The translations under genes and the position numbers were made by a program. A DNA stretch of 64,000 nucleotides from contig NZ_CP140706.1 in NCBI RefSeq assembly GCF_034555375.1, positions 4,083,001-4,147,000 on the forward strand, given 5' to 3'. Of this stretch, positions 53,084 through 64,000 are shown in pieces; within the stretch, counting starts at the first letter, position 1, and each line of letters opens with the position of its first letter. The notes below the pieces were generated by a model that saw nothing but the letters and a program-made list of their open reading frames with translations, searched no databases and was not told the origin of the DNA. This stretch comes from Pseudomonas sp. B33.4 (GTDB lineage Bacteria; Pseudomonadota; Gammaproteobacteria; Pseudomonadales; Pseudomonadaceae).

Positions 53084-55492
53084 TCAGTCGCGTACCGGGC
53101 CCGGGGCCAGGACTTCACGGGAACCGTTGGTGTTCATCGAGGTGACGACCCCGGCCATTTCCATGGCTTCGATCATCCGTGCGGCGCGGTTGTAGCCGAT
53201 CTTCAACTTGCGCTGTACCGCGGAAATCGAGGCGCGACGACTTTCCAGCACGAACTGCACAGCTTCGTCATACAGCGCGTCGGCTTCCGGATCGTCGCCG
53301 TCGCCGCCACCGCTGCTGCCTTCAAAACCGCTGCCGGCTTCTTCGACACCGTTGAGGATGTCGTCGTTGTATTCCGGTGCGCCGCGCAGTTTCCACGCTT
53401 CTACCACACGGTGTACTTCATCGTCGGATACGAATGCACCGTGAACCCGGATCGGCAGGCTGGTGCCCGGCGGCATGTAAAGCATGTCACCGTGGCCGAG
53501 CAGTTGTTCGGCGCCACCCTGATCGATGATGGTGCGGGAGTCGATCTTGCTCGACACCTGGAACGCCATACGCGTCGGAATGTTGGCCTTGATCAGACCG
53601 GTGATCACGTCCACCGACGGCCGCTGGGTCGCGAGGATCAAGTGAATACCTGCCGCACGGGCCTTCTGGGCGATACGGGCGATCAGCTCTTCAACCTTTT
53701 TGCCGACGATCATCATCATGTCGGCGAATTCGTCGACCACCACGACGATCGTTGGCAATTTCTGCAGCAATGGTGCTTCGTCGTGGATGCTTTCGCGCTT
53801 GTACAGCGGATCGCTCAACGGCTCGCCGGCGTCCTGGGCTTCCTTGACCTTGGCGTTGAAGCCGGACAGGTTACGCACGCCCATCTTCGCCATCAGCTTG
53901 TAGCGGCGCTCCATCTCGGCCACGCTCCAGCGCAGGGCGTTGGCAGCATCTTTCATGTCGGTGACGACCGGGCACAGCAGGTGCGGAATGCCTTCGTAGA
54001 TCGACAGTTCCAACATCTTCGGGTCGATCATGATCAGCTTGGCGTCTTCCGGGCCGGACTTGAATAGGATCGACAGGATCATCGCGTTCACACCCACCGA
54101 CTTACCGGAACCGGTGGTACCGGCCACCAGCAAGTGCGGCATCTTCGCCAGGTCAGTGATCACCGGCTTACCACCGATGTCATGCCCCAGCGCCAGAGTG
54201 ACCGGCGACTTGAAGTTGTCGTATTCAGGCGTCGACAGCACTTCGGAGAAGCGCACGATCTGCCGGTCTTCGTTGGGGATCTCGATACCGACGGTGGTCT
54301 TGCCCGGAATCACCTCGACCACCCGCACACTGGTCACGGCCAGCGAACGTGCAAGGTCTTTGGCCAGGTTGGCGATGCGGCTGACTTTGACGCCGGCGGC
54401 AGGCTGAATTTCGTAACGGGTAATCACCGGGCCCGGATGAATCGAATCCACCGTGACCTCGACACCGAACTCCTTGAGTTTGATCTCCAGCAAATGGCCG
54501 ACCGCCGCCAGGGATTCTGGTGAGTAATTGAGTTGTTTCTTTTCCGCCGGATCAAGAATCGAGATCGGCGGCAAGGTACCTTCCACGGCGCTGTCGACGA
54601 ACAACGGCACCTGTTTCTCTTTCTGCACGCGCTTGCTTGGCTCGGGCGCTTTGGCCGGGGCTGGCGCAATGACCGGCGGAACTTGTTTCTCGCGATCGGA
54701 CATGTGCTTGCTGAGGGCTTGCTCACGTTCGATCAGGCGTTCTTTGACTTTGGCCTGCTCACGTTTGTCGGTGACCGTCGGCGCGACCACGTCATGCACA
54801 CGGTCGTCGACTTCACGCAGTTGCGCGACCAGTTGCTTGCGCTCGGTACGCGCCGACCACCAGCGATTGAGGGCGCCCTGAAACAGTTCGAACAGGTCGA
54901 GGGTGATCTTGCCGGTGATGTCCATCACCTTGAACCACGACAGGTCGGTAAACACGGTCAGGCCGAACAGGAACAGCGCAATGAACAACAGCGTGCTGCC
55001 CTGAATGTTCAGTGCGTTCTTTGCCAGATTGCCGAGGCTCTCACCCAACGCGCCACCGGCACCCGCCGGCAGACCCGACGCTGCATGGAAATGCAGATGC
55101 GCCAGCGCCGCGCCGGACAGCACCAGAAACACCAGACCGATCAGGCGCCAGGAGAACAGCCAGCCGCTCCACTGCCACGGCTCATGACGCTGGCGGAAAA
55201 TCTGCCAGGCCTTGATCGCCAGCAGCAACGGGAAGATGTAGGCGAAGTAACCCAGCACCATGAACAGGATATCAGCGCTGTAGGAGCCCGCCGGGCCGCC
55301 GAAATTCTGTACATCGTCGATCTTGCTGTTGTGGCTCCAGCCCGGATCGTCCTTGCCATAGGTCAGCAAAGCCATCATCAGGAACAGGCACAAGGCACCG
55401 ATGGCGATCAATGCACCTTCCTTGAGCCGGTAGTGCAACTGTTGGCGCCAGAGCGGAACGACTGTTTTTGGTGCTTCGGTGGATTTCTTCAA
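53084..55492 (-). CDS. ftsK: DNA translocase FtsK
   Basis: 802 residues with the TTG at 55492 as start ([25 protein letters not shown]), which matches the Pseudomonas FtsK N-terminus; the in-frame extension to 55555 is unsupported. Four helices lie at 30-180, a Pro/Glu-rich linker, then the motor with Walker A GTTGSGKS and the gamma winged helix at the C-terminus ([18 protein letters not shown]). Pumps DNA to align dif and activates XerCD at the septum. Confidence 0.94.
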   Translation of the reverse strand: MKKSTEAPKTVVPLWRQQLHYRLKEGALIAIGALCLFLMMALLTYGKDDPGWSHNSKIDDVQNFGGPAGSYSADILFMVLGYFAYIFPLLLAIKAWQIFRQRHEPWQWSGWLFSWRLIGLVFLVLSGAALAHLHFHAASGLPAGAGGALGESLGNLAKNALNIQGSTLLFIALFLFGLTVFTDLSWFKVMDITGKITLDLFELFQGALNRWWSARTERKQLVAQLREVDDRVHDVVAPTVTDKREQAKVKERLIEREQALSKHMSDREKQVPPVIAPAPAKAPEPSKRVQKEKQVPLFVDSAVEGTLPPISILDPAEKKQLNYSPESLAAVGHLLEIKLKEFGVEVTVDSIHPGPVITRYEIQPAAGVKVSRIANLAKDLARSLAVTSVRVVEVIPGKTTVGIEIPNEDRQIVRFSEVLSTPEYDNFKSPVTLALGHDIGGKPVITDLAKMPHLLVAGTTGSGKSVGVNAMILSILFKSGPEDAKLIMIDPKMLELSIYEGIPHLLCPVVTDMKDAANALRWSVAEMERRYKLMAKMGVRNLSGFNAKVKEAQDAGEPLSDPLYKRESIHDEAPLLQKLPTIVVVVDEFADMMMIVGKKVEELIARIAQKARAAGIHLILATQRPSVDVITGLIKANIPTRMAFQVSSKIDSRTIIDQGGAEQLLGHGDMLYMPPGTSLPIRVHGAFVSDDEVHRVVEAWKLRGAPEYNDDILNGVEEAGSGFEGSSGGGDGDDPEADALYDEAVQFVLESRRASISAVQRKLKIGYNRAARMIEAMEMAGVVTSMNTNGSREVLAPGPVRD

Positions 55493-55568
55493 AACGCTTC
55501 TTTTCCTGCGCCCGAGGCGCGTCCATCTATTGAATGACGATAAAAAACTGCCCAATCCAGGCAGGTAA

Positions 55569-56750
<1,182 letters not shown>

Positions 56751-56813
56751 CGGCACACTTTATCGCGGGCCAAACGGCTCGCACCGCCCTCCCCTTCTGC
56801 AAGCCTGGATGCC

Positions 56814-57494
56814 ATGCTGACTTGGTTACAACGTAATTCCCTGACTTTTCCGCCGCTGGAAAAGGCCATGCGCGACCCCAACGGATTGCTCGCCGCCGGG
56901 GGCGATCTGTCGGCTGACCGGCTGATTCAAGCGTATCGCCATGGCTGCTTTCCGTGGTTTTCCGAGGGTCAGCCGATTCTCTGGTGGTCGCCGGATCCGC
57001 GCACGGTGTTGTTTCCCGACGAACTGCATGTATCGCGCAGCCTCGGCAAACTGTTGCGCCAGCAACGCTACCAAGTGACCTTCGATCAGGATTTCGACGC
57101 GGTAATCCGCGCCTGTGCCGCACCACGGGATTACGCCGACGGCACCTGGATCACCGAGGCGATGCAGGACGCCTATGTCGAACTGCATCGTCGCGGCTTC
57201 GCCCATTCGGTGGAGGTCTGGGATCAGGGCGAATTGGTCGGCGGCCTGTATGGCCTGGCGATGGGCCAACTGTTTTTCGGCGAATCGATGTTCAGCCGCG
57301 CCGACAACGCTTCGAAATTCGGTTTTGCCACCCTGGTGCGCCATCTGAAGGACTCCGGGGTCGTGCTGATCGACTGCCAGATGCCGACCGATCATCTGCA
57401 CAGCCTCGGCGCGCGGGCGATTCCCCGCCAGCAATTTGCTGACTATCTGGCTCGACATCTGGATCAACCCAATCGTGCCACCTGGGTTTGCTGA
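56814..57494 (+). CDS. aat: Leucyl/phenylalanyl-tRNA--protein transferase
   Basis: 226 residues. [52 protein letters not shown] is the family start. Adds Leu or Phe from tRNA to proteins with N-terminal Arg/Lys, making ClpS/ClpAP degrons. Next to bpt, with clpS-clpA 2.5 kb away. Confidence 0.96.
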   Translation: MLTWLQRNSLTFPPLEKAMRDPNGLLAAGGDLSADRLIQAYRHGCFPWFSEGQPILWWSPDPRTVLFPDELHVSRSLGKLLRQQRYQVTFDQDFDAVIRACAAPRDYADGTWITEAMQDAYVELHRRGFAHSVEVWDQGELVGGLYGLAMGQLFFGESMFSRADNASKFGFATLVRHLKDSGVVLIDCQMPTDHLHSLGARAIPRQQFADYLARHLDQPNRATWVC

Positions 57495-57551
57495 GCGACT
57501 TTTGCGCGCGTGGCTTACACTTAATTCACCAGCTTATCCCGAGGGTTGATC

Positions 57552-58259
57552 ATGACCGAGTTGGCGCGGTTGAAGTTCTATGCCACTCAGCCTCACTCTT
57601 GCAGTTATCTGCCCGAGGAGCAGGCCACGACCCTGTTTCTCGATCCGAGTCAGCCCATGGATGTGCATGTCTACGCTGACCTGTCGGAAATGGGCTTTCG
57701 CCGCAGTGGCGATCATCTGTACCGGCCGCATTGCCAGAACTGCAATGCGTGCGTGCCTGCGCGCATTCCGGTGGCGCAGTTCACACCTAATCGTCAGCAG
57801 AAGCGGATCTTCAAGCGCAACATGGATTTGCAGGTGCGCCCGGCCAAACCGCAATTCAGTGAAGAATATTTCGATCTGTACCAGCGCTATATCGAACAAC
57901 GCCACGCTGATGGCGATATGTACCCGCCCAGCCGTGATCAATTCTCGACTTTTCTGGTACGTGACCTGCCCTTCTCGCGTTTTTACGAATTCCGACTCGA
58001 CGGACGGTTACTGGCTGTGGCGGTAACCGATTTGCTGCCAAACGGCCTGTCGGCGGTCTACACCTTTTACGAACCCGACGAAGAGCGCCGCAGCCTTGGC
58101 CGATTTGCCATCCTCTGGCAAATCGCCGAGGCACAGCGCCTCGGACTTGAAGCGGTGTACCTCGGGTACTGGATCAAGAATTGCAAAAAGATGAACTACA
58201 AGACGCAATATCGCCCCATCGAATTGCTGATTAATCAGCGCTGGGTCATCCTCAACTAA
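57552..58259 (+). CDS. bpt: Aspartate/glutamate leucyltransferase (arginyltransferase family)
   Basis: 235 residues from the ATG at 57552, with GAGGG 7 bp upstream. N-terminal Cys cluster [10 protein letters not shown] and [12 protein letters not shown], then the ATE C-terminal fold ([31 protein letters not shown]). The bacterial enzyme adds Leu to N-terminal Asp/Glu for ClpS recognition. Second N-end-rule transferase after aat. Confidence 0.95.
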   Translation: MTELARLKFYATQPHSCSYLPEEQATTLFLDPSQPMDVHVYADLSEMGFRRSGDHLYRPHCQNCNACVPARIPVAQFTPNRQQKRIFKRNMDLQVRPAKPQFSEEYFDLYQRYIEQRHADGDMYPPSRDQFSTFLVRDLPFSRFYEFRLDGRLLAVAVTDLLPNGLSAVYTFYEPDEERRSLGRFAILWQIAEAQRLGLEAVYLGYWIKNCKKMNYKTQYRPIELLINQRWVILN

Positions 58260-58371
58260 ACCCAAGCCGTAAACCCCTTGGCGTAAACCCCATTTTTCGG
58301 GCACAATGCACGCCGCTTTTGCCTGGCGCAGTTGCACCGGGCCATTCATTGGATACCGAGGGCTTTACTGC

Positions 58372-58590
58372 ATGTCGAAAGAAGACAGCTTCGAAATGGA
58401 AGGCACTGTCGTCGACACCCTGCCCAACACCATGTTTCGTGTGGAGTTGGAAAATGGGCACGTCGTAACCGCGCATATTTCCGGCAAGATGCGCAAGAAC
58501 TACATTCGTATTCTTACCGGTGACAAAGTGCGCGTCGAGCTGACGCCCTATGACTTGAGCAAAGGGCGCATCACTTACCGCGCTCGTTAA
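58372..58590 (+). CDS. infA: Translation initiation factor IF-1
   Basis: 72 residues, an S1-type OB fold ([45 protein letters not shown]). Occupies the ribosomal A site at initiation. Followed at once by a strong terminator. Confidence 0.98.
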
Positions 58591-58602
58591 TCAAGTCAAT
58601 AC

Positions 58603-58634
58603 AGAACGCCCGGTTTATGCCGGGCGTTTTTGTA
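58603..58634 (+). terminator. infA terminator
   Basis: AACGCCCGG-TTTATG-CCGGGCGTT stem followed by TTTTTGTA. Confidence 0.9.
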
Positions 58635-58679
58635 TGTGCGTTTTGGGGTTTTGGGTTTGGGGGCATATCCGTTTTTTCG

Positions 58680-58970
58680 GGTGCGGCCGCTGGCGGTTTC
58701 GCTCTTACAGCGAGTCACCTTTTCCAAACGCCGAAAAGGTAACCCAAAAGGCTTTGCCCCGGCGTACGGCACTTCGCTGAGGCTCAGTGTTCCCTCGCTA
58801 CGGTGTCCATCCGGGGGCATCGCCTACGGTTTGCTTCGCTGCACCTCCTCTCGATGTATGCGGCTACGCCGCACGGCGCTACGCGCCTACCCCCCGGATG
58901 GACACCTACGCTCGGCCTGCCGAAGGGGCAAAAAATCAAAAGCAACGTCAAAAGCCAAAGCCAGATCAAG
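58680..58970. repeat. Long intergenic repeat, diverged inverted copy 3
   Basis: Reads as the reverse complement of the 22990/59180 repeat with many changes: shared blocks include GTTTGCTTCGCTGCACCTCCTC, CCGGATGG and the GCGAGTCACCTTTTCC end. No ORF here has a credible start or domain. With copy 2 it makes a large imperfect inverted pair around 59000-59160. The gene-free interval 58591-59564 holds only this, the palindromic element, copy 2 and two terminators. Confidence 0.75.
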
Positions 58971-58972
58971 AG

Positions 58973-59118
58973 CCCCTCACCCTAGCCCTCTCCCGGAGGG
59001 AGAGGGGACTGACCGAAGTGTTTGAGAGATGTACGCCGACGTGAAATACCGAGTCGAACTCAGGCTTTGAAAAGCCCGAAAATCGGCTCCCTCTCCCTCG
59101 GGAGAGGGCTGGGCGGGC
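58973..59118. repeat. Palindromic intergenic element (CCCTCTCCC...GGGAGAGGG)
   Basis: The left arm CCCTAGCCCTCTCCCGGAGG and the right arm CCCTCTCCCTCGGGAGAGGGC are each internally palindromic and complementary to each other, ~75 nt apart. A REP-like dispersed element, different from the two classes elsewhere in the window. Confidence 0.75.
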
Positions 59119-59179
59119 GGCGTTCCGATGAGGGGCAGCTCCAACGCAAATCCAAAGCCGACCACGCTGTGCCCCTCAC

Positions 59180-59490
59180 CACTCAACAGGATGAGCGTTA
59201 GCTCGGCTGCCGCTCTTGATCTTGATCCACGAGCGACATCGGAAGGCTGAGTGGAGGGATTCATCCGGGCGTGGGAGCGCAGCGACCGTTTGGCGCAGCC
59301 AAACACAGCGAGAGGAGGTGCAGCGAAGCAAACCGTAGGCGCTGCGCCCGGAGGGATCCCGGAGCGAAGGAACCCCGAGCCCCAGCGAGCGGGCCGCACG
59401 TAGGAGCAAGCGTTTTTTGCTTACTTTTTTTGGCGTTTGAAAAAAAGTGAGTCGCCGTAAGGGCGAAACCGTAATAAGCCATCACCGCAG
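59180..59490. repeat. Long intergenic repeat, copy 2 (232 bp identical to copy at 22990)
   Basis: 59180-59411 is identical to 22990-23221, then diverges as copy 1 does. Lies downstream of clpA. Its small ORFs are the same as those of copy 1 and are not thought to be genes. Confidence 0.9.
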
Positions 59491-59522
59491 CAACGGATAT
59501 ACACACAAAAACACCAGACAAC

Positions 59523-59548
59523 AAAAAGGCGCCCGAAGGCGCCTTCCC
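59523..59548 (-). terminator. clpA terminator
   Basis: On the minus strand GGCGCC-TTCG-GGCGCC is followed by TTTTTGTTG. 16 bp after the clpA stop. Confidence 0.88.
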
Positions 59549-59564
59549 AATCAACATCAAGCCG

Positions 59565-61835
59565 TCAGGCCATCTCAGCCGTGGTCTCGAAGTCAAACGT
59601 CAACTCACCATCCTTGATGTCGATGTGAACCACACCGCCATGCTCGGCCAGCTCGCCAAACAGAATCTCCTCCGCCAACGGACGCTTGATCTTGTCCTGA
59701 ATCAGACGCGCCATAGGACGTGCGCCCATCGCCGAGTCATAACCACCCGCCGCCAGCCAACTGCGTGCCGCGTCGGTAACCTCAAGCAACACACGCTTGT
59801 CTTCCAGCTGCGCCTGAAGCTCGGTAAGGAACTTGTCCACCACACTTTTGATGACCTCATGACTGAGGCGACCAAACTGGATAATGGTGTCCAGACGGTT
59901 ACGGAACTCCGGCGTAAAGCTCTTCTTGATCACTTCCATCGCATCAGACGAGTGGTCCTGATGGGTGAAACCGATCGAAGCGCGCGCTGCCGTTTCGGCC
60001 CCGGCGTTGGTGGTCATGATCACGATCACGTTGCGGAAGTCCGCCTTGCGCCCGTTGTTGTCGGTCAGCGTACCGTGGTCCATCACCTGCAACAGCAGGT
60101 TGAAGACTTCCGGATGCGCCTTCTCGATTTCATCGAGCAACAATACGCAATGCGGCTGCTTGGTGATCGCTTCGGTCAACAGACCGCCCTGATCGAAACC
60201 AACATACCCGGGAGGCGCACCGATCAGACGCGATACGGTGTGACGCTCCATGTACTCGGACATGTCGAAGCGAACCAGTTCGATCCCCAACGCCTTGGCC
60301 AATTGCCGCGCAGCCTCGGTTTTACCGACACCGGTCGGACCTGCGAACAGGAACGAACCGACTGGCTTGTCCGGCGATTTGAGCCCGGCACGGGATAGCT
60401 TGATCGCGGTAGACAGCGAATCGATCGCCGCATCCTGACCAAACACCGTCAGCTTGAGGTCACGCTCAAGGTTACGCAGCAGTTCCTTGTCGGAGCTGGT
60501 GACGTGCTTCGGCGGAATCCGTGCGATTTTCGCCACGATGTCTTCGACGTGCGGCACTTCGATGCGCTTGGCGCGCTTCTCGACCGGTTGCAGGCGCTGA
60601 TAGGCGCCCGCCTCGTCGATAACATCAATGGCTTTGTCGGGCATGTGTCGGTCATTGATATAGCGCGATGCCAGTTCAGCAGCAGCACGCAGCGCTTCAT
60701 CGCTGTATTCGATGTTGTGGTGCTGTTCGAAACGCCCTTTCAGGCCGCGCAGGATACCAATGGTGTCTTCCACCGATGGCTCGACGACATCGACCTTCTG
60801 GAAGCGACGCGCCAAGGCACGATCCTTCTCGAAGATGCCGCGAAACTCCTGGAACGTGGTCGAACCAATGCAGCGAATGTCGCCAGACGACAGCAGCGGC
60901 TTGAGCAGATTCGAAGCGTCCATGACCCCGCCCGACGCAGCGCCCGCACCAATAATGGTGTGGATCTCGTCGATAAACAGAATGGCTTGCGGACGTTTTT
61001 TCAGTTCATTGAGCAGCGCTTTGAAACGCTTCTCGAAATCTCCGCGATACTTGGTGCCCGCGAGCAGAGCACCGAGATCAAGCGAATAAACGACGCTACC
61101 CGCCAACAAATCCGGCACCTGGTTGTCGACAATACGCTTGGCCAGACCTTCGGCAATCGCGGTTTTACCCACGCCTGCTTCACCGACCAGCAGCGGATTG
61201 TTTTTGCGCCGGCGCGCCAGAATCTGCGCGACACGCTCGACTTCCGACTCACGGCCGACCAGCGGATCGATGCGACCCTGGCGCGCGAGTTCGTTGAGGT
61301 TGCTGGCATAAGCATCCAGAGGATTGCCTGAAGAAGAAGACTCACCGCCCTCGTCGTCCTGCATATCTTGTTCACCTTCAGAGTGATCGCCATGCCCCGG
61401 CACTTTGGAAATGCCGTGAGCGATGTAGTTGACGACATCGATGCGCGCAACGCTCTGCTGTTTCAGCAGGAACACTGCCTGACTCTCTTGCTCACTGAAG
61501 ATGGCAACCAGCACGTTGGCGCCGGTTACTTCGCGTTTGCCCGAGCTCTGTACGTGGAAAACAGCACGTTGCAGTACACGCTGGAAGCCCAGGGTTGGCT
61601 GGGTTTCGCGATCTTCGTCATGAACGGGGATCAATGGCGTGGTGGAGTCGATGAACTCCTGCAGGTCATGCTTGAGTTTGTCGAGGTTTGCGCCGCAGGC
61701 ACGCAAAACGGTGGCGGCAGCCTCATTGTCCAATAGGGCCAGCAAAAGGTGTTCGACGGTCATGAATTCATGACGTTTCGAACGAGCCTCCTTGAAGGCT
61801 AGATTGAGGGTGACTTCGAGCTCGCGGTTTAACAT
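59565..61835 (-). CDS. clpA: ATP-dependent Clp protease ATP-binding subunit ClpA
   Basis: 756 residues. N-domain (1-145), AAA-1 Walker [12 protein letters not shown]-2 Walker A GPTGVGKT, sensor arginines and the IGL-type loop region ([13 protein letters not shown], about residue 610-625) for ClpP docking. Unfolds substrates, including those from ClpS, for ClpP. 30 bp after clpS on the same strand; ATG preceded by AGGTGA. Confidence 0.97.
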   Translation of the reverse strand: MLNRELEVTLNLAFKEARSKRHEFMTVEHLLLALLDNEAAATVLRACGANLDKLKHDLQEFIDSTTPLIPVHDEDRETQPTLGFQRVLQRAVFHVQSSGKREVTGANVLVAIFSEQESQAVFLLKQQSVARIDVVNYIAHGISKVPGHGDHSEGEQDMQDDEGGESSSSGNPLDAYASNLNELARQGRIDPLVGRESEVERVAQILARRRKNNPLLVGEAGVGKTAIAEGLAKRIVDNQVPDLLAGSVVYSLDLGALLAGTKYRGDFEKRFKALLNELKKRPQAILFIDEIHTIIGAGAASGGVMDASNLLKPLLSSGDIRCIGSTTFQEFRGIFEKDRALARRFQKVDVVEPSVEDTIGILRGLKGRFEQHHNIEYSDEALRAAAELASRYINDRHMPDKAIDVIDEAGAYQRLQPVEKRAKRIEVPHVEDIVAKIARIPPKHVTSSDKELLRNLERDLKLTVFGQDAAIDSLSTAIKLSRAGLKSPDKPVGSFLFAGPTGVGKTEAARQLAKALGIELVRFDMSEYMERHTVSRLIGAPPGYVGFDQGGLLTEAITKQPHCVLLLDEIEKAHPEVFNLLLQVMDHGTLTDNNGRKADFRNVIVIMTTNAGAETAARASIGFTHQDHSSDAMEVIKKSFTPEFRNRLDTIIQFGRLSHEVIKSVVDKFLTELQAQLEDKRVLLEVTDAARSWLAAGGYDSAMGARPMARLIQDKIKRPLAEEILFGELAEHGGVVHIDIKDGELTFDFETTAEMA

Positions 61836-61865
61836 AGCTTCACCTCATACCCAAGTGGTCGGCGA

Positions 61866-62249
61866 TTAACCGTCCTTCTCGATTTCACAGAGTAGCGGAT
61901 GCTGGCTTTCCCTGGCGTACTGGTTGACCTGCATGGCCTTTGTCTCGGCGATGTCGCGGGTAAACACTCCACATACTGCCCGCCCTTCTGTGTGGACGGC
62001 CAGCATGACCTTGGTCGCCAGCTCGCGATTCAGGTTAAAAAACACCTCGAGCACTTCGACGACGAAATCCATCGGTGTGTAGTCATCGTTGAACAAAACC
62101 ACCTTGTACATCGGCGGCGCCTGTAACGCAGGCTTTGCTTCCTGAACAGCAACGCCTGCCGAATCGTCGTCGTGCTCCTGTGGAAGATCCTTTTGGAGAA
62201 GCGGGCGATCCTGATTGAATGTTAGTCGAATCTGGCTGATTGCATGCAT
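61866..62249 (-). CDS. clpS: ATP-dependent Clp protease adaptor ClpS
   Basis: 127 residues. The N-degron pocket residues are in [22 protein letters not shown] and the later [20 protein letters not shown]. Binds N-terminal Leu/Phe/Trp/Tyr and hands substrates to ClpA. Divergent from cspD over a 224-bp gap. Confidence 0.97.
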   Translation of the reverse strand: MHAISQIRLTFNQDRPLLQKDLPQEHDDDSAGVAVQEAKPALQAPPMYKVVLFNDDYTPMDFVVEVLEVFFNLNRELATKVMLAVHTEGRAVCGVFTRDIAETKAMQVNQYARESQHPLLCEIEKDG

Positions 62250-62473
62250 GGAAAGAAAGGTTCGTCAGTTGTGCAAATACAGTGGTGGGGGCGGTTGTCC
62301 ACGTTTTCAACTCCGACTGCCCGGTCACCTTGACTATCGGGAAAACGGTGTTACAACCAATAGAACCCACAGTGGGTAAAAAAGATCCGCGGAGTCAATC
62401 CTTTTAACGGATTAGATTGCGGATGAACTGGATGATACTCCAGCGATGGAGTCTGTTGCAGAGGGATTTGAGC

Positions 62474-62755
62474 ATGGCTGTCGGCAAGGTGAAATGGTTC
62501 AACAATGCCAAGGGATTCGGCTTTATCAATACCGACGCCCGTGAAGGCCGCGATGAGGATGGCAAAGACATCGATTTCTTTGCCCACTACTCCGCCATTG
62601 AAATGGACGGGTACAAAACCCTCAAGGCCGGACAGGCCGTCAGCTTCGACATCGTTCAAGGCCCCAAAGGCCTGCACGCCGTGAAGATCAAAGATGCGAC
62701 GACTGCCAGCGAGCCAGTCGTGCATACGCCCCATACCGAAAGGGTGTCGAGCTGA
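62474..62755 (+). CDS. cspD: Cold-shock-like protein CspD
   Basis: 93 residues. RNP1 KGFGFI and RNP2-like [14 protein letters not shown] in a cold-shock OB fold, plus a ~25-residue tail typical of CspD. Binds ssDNA/RNA and slows replication in stationary phase in E. coli. Start at 62474 is the family start; GAGGG lies upstream at 62461. Confidence 0.95.
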   Translation: MAVGKVKWFNNAKGFGFINTDAREGRDEDGKDIDFFAHYSAIEMDGYKTLKAGQAVSFDIVQGPKGLHAVKIKDATTASEPVVHTPHTERVSS

Positions 62756-62776
62756 CGTTACCGGTCACTCAGCCAT

Positions 62777-62806
62777 GAAAAAACCGCCCGAAGGCGGTTT
62801 TTTTTG
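62777..62806. terminator. Bidirectional terminator between cspD and icd
   Basis: AAAAACCGCC-CGAA-GGCGGTTTTT with A-run and T-run; serves both convergent genes. Confidence 0.92.
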
Positions 62807-62818
62807 TACCCGTACTGC

Positions 62819-64000
62819 TTACATATGCGAAATCAGCGCATCGCCGAAGCCAGAAGACGAAACCAGCTTGGCCCCGTCCATCAAACGTTCGAAGTCATAA
62901 GTCACAGTCTTGGCACCAATGGCGCCGTTGGTGCCCTTGATGATCAGATCCGCCGCTTCGGTCCAGCCCATGTGGCGCAGCATCATCTCGGCCGACAGAA
63001 TCAGCGAACCCGGATTCACCTGATCCTTGCCAGCGTACTTCGGCGCCGTACCGTGCGTCGCTTCAAACATCGCCACGGTGTCGGACAGGTTGGCGCCCGG
63101 CGCGATACCGATACCACCCACTTCCGCCGCCAGGGCGTCAGAAAGGTAGTCGCCGTTCAGGTTCAGGGTCGCGATCACATCGTATTCGGCCGGACGCAGC
63201 AGGATCTGCTGGAGCATGGCGTCAGCGATGGCGTCTTTGACCACAACGTTCTTGCCGGTTTTCGGGTTTTTGAACTGCATCCACGGGCCGCCGTCGAGCA
63301 GGGTCGCGCCGAATTCTTCGGCGGCCACTTCATAGGCCCACTCTTTGAAGGCACCTTCGGTGAACTTCATGATGTTGCCTTTGTGCACGATGGTCAGCGA
63401 ATCGCGGTCATTGTCGACCACATATTGCAGAGCCTTACGCGCCAGACGCTTGGTGCCTTCCAGCGAAACCGGCTTGACGCCGATGCCGCAGTTTTCGTCG
63501 AAACGGATCTTGGTGACGCCCATTTCTTCTTTAAGGAACTTGATGACTTTGGTGGCTTCCGGCGAACCGGCCTTCCACTCAATGCCAGCATAGATGTCTT
63601 CGGAGTTCTCGCGGAAGATGGTCATGTCGACGTCGCCAGGCTTTTTCACCGGGCTTGGTACGCCTTCGAACCAGCGCACAGGACGCAGGCAGACGTACAG
63701 GTCGAGTTGCTGACGCAGGGCCACGTTCAGCGAGCGGATGCCGCCACCGACCGGAGTGGTCAGCGGGCCTTTGATGGAAACCACGTAATCCTTGACTGCG
63801 TCCAGGGTTTCCTGAGGCAGCCAGGTGTCCTGATCGTAAACCTGAGTGGCTTTTTCCCCGGCGTAGACTTCCATCCAGGAAATCTTGCGTTTACCGCCGT
63901 AGGCCTTTTCAACAGCAGCATCGACAACCTTGATCATCACCGGACTGATGTCGACACCAATGCCGTCACCTTCGATGAAGGGGATGATCGGGTTATCAGG
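62819..64000 (-). CDS. icd: NADP-dependent isocitrate dehydrogenase, 5' end outside window
   Basis: The first visible residues ([20 protein letters not shown]) show the chain continues beyond 64000; about 393 residues are seen, roughly 25 are missing. Active-site Ser region is [20 protein letters not shown], with metal Asp residues in [18 protein letters not shown]. Converts isocitrate to 2-oxoglutarate, CO2 and NADPH. The ATG at 63940 is internal, not the start. Confidence 0.96.
   Translation of the reverse strand, partial: PDNPIIPFIEGDGIGVDISPVMIKVVDAAVEKAYGGKRKISWMEVYAGEKATQVYDQDTWLPQETLDAVKDYVVSIKGPLTTPVGGGIRSLNVALRQQLDLYVCLRPVRWFEGVPSPVKKPGDVDMTIFRENSEDIYAGIEWKAGSPEATKVIKFLKEEMGVTKIRFDENCGIGVKPVSLEGTKRLARKALQYVVDNDRDSLTIVHKGNIMKFTEGAFKEWAYEVAAEEFGATLLDGGPWMQFKNPKTGKNVVVKDAIADAMLQQILLRPAEYDVIATLNLNGDYLSDALAAEVGGIGIAPGANLSDTVAMFEATHGTAPKYAGKDQVNPGSLILSAEMMLRHMGWTEAADLIIKGTNGAIGAKTVTYDFERLMDGAKLVSSSGFGDALISHM

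Noticed and set aside
58591..59564. tRNA gene in the infA-clpA gap
   Set aside because: No cloverleaf or T-arm GGTTCGAATCC-like motif was found; the gap is repeats and terminators.

Overview
The window is chromosomal DNA from a fluorescent Pseudomonas (P. fluorescens group). Evidence: GC-rich genes, ten intergenic REP pairs of the two classes typical of this group, and a closing block with the Pseudomonas core order cysG-serS-crcB-rarA-lolA-ftsK / trxB-aat-bpt-infA / clpA-clpS-cspD / icd. There are no rRNA genes, recognisable tRNA genes, CRISPR arrays, transposases or integrases.

1-15.8 kb is accessory metabolism and regulation. It holds the tail of a P1 (DmpA-type) peptidase, a quinone reductase with a divergent TetR gene, a second TetR gene facing a hotdog thioesterase across a perfect 14+14 bp palindrome, a probable small RNA (possibly RgsA), a GNAT enzyme, a YceI protein, a MATE pump, a secreted chorismate mutase, a secreted protein made of nine 13-residue repeats, a lone OLD-type ATPase/TOPRIM nuclease, a Cache-HAMP-GGDEF diguanylate cyclase, and a polyamine uptake/oxidation pair with a divergent LysR gene.

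15.9-18.4 kb is a compact AT-rich two-gene cassette, an ABC-type ATPase followed by an HNH nuclease with overlapping stop and start. It looks like a Septu-like anti-phage system whose ATPase has an unusual ~200-residue N-terminal extension. 18.4-32.8 kb returns to ordinary genes: cytochrome c, MocR regulator/DMT exporter, AraC regulator/AhpD-like protein with a 21-bp-spaced direct-repeat operator, SulP transporter, lipoproteins, TetR, LprI-like protein, cysteine hydrolase, gamma-glutamyltransferase, alkyltransferase and NudK.

33-39.2 kb is a polymorphic toxin locus. A 1617-residue RHS protein ends in a cholera-toxin-like ADP-ribosyltransferase tip and is followed by three tandem paralogous putative immunity genes, all AT-rich. 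A frameshifted gene remnant follows. 39.4-41.2 kb holds a chitin-degrading pair (GH18 chitinase and AA10 LPMO), both without a visible signal peptide.

41.4-49 kb holds hemerythrin, GNAT, a lipoprotein, a YoaK-like membrane protein, the tusDCBE-ybiB operon for tRNA wobble-uridine thiolation, and a glutathionyl-hydroquinone reductase. 47.9-64 kb is the conserved housekeeping block: siroheme, seryl-tRNA charging, fluoride export, replication-fork repair, lipoprotein sorting, chromosome translocation, thioredoxin reduction, N-end-rule transferases with their ClpS/ClpA machinery, and isocitrate dehydrogenase (cut by the window end). Two copies of a 232-bp intergenic repeat, identical to each other, lie 36 kb apart (22990 and 59180), with a diverged inverted copy next to the second.
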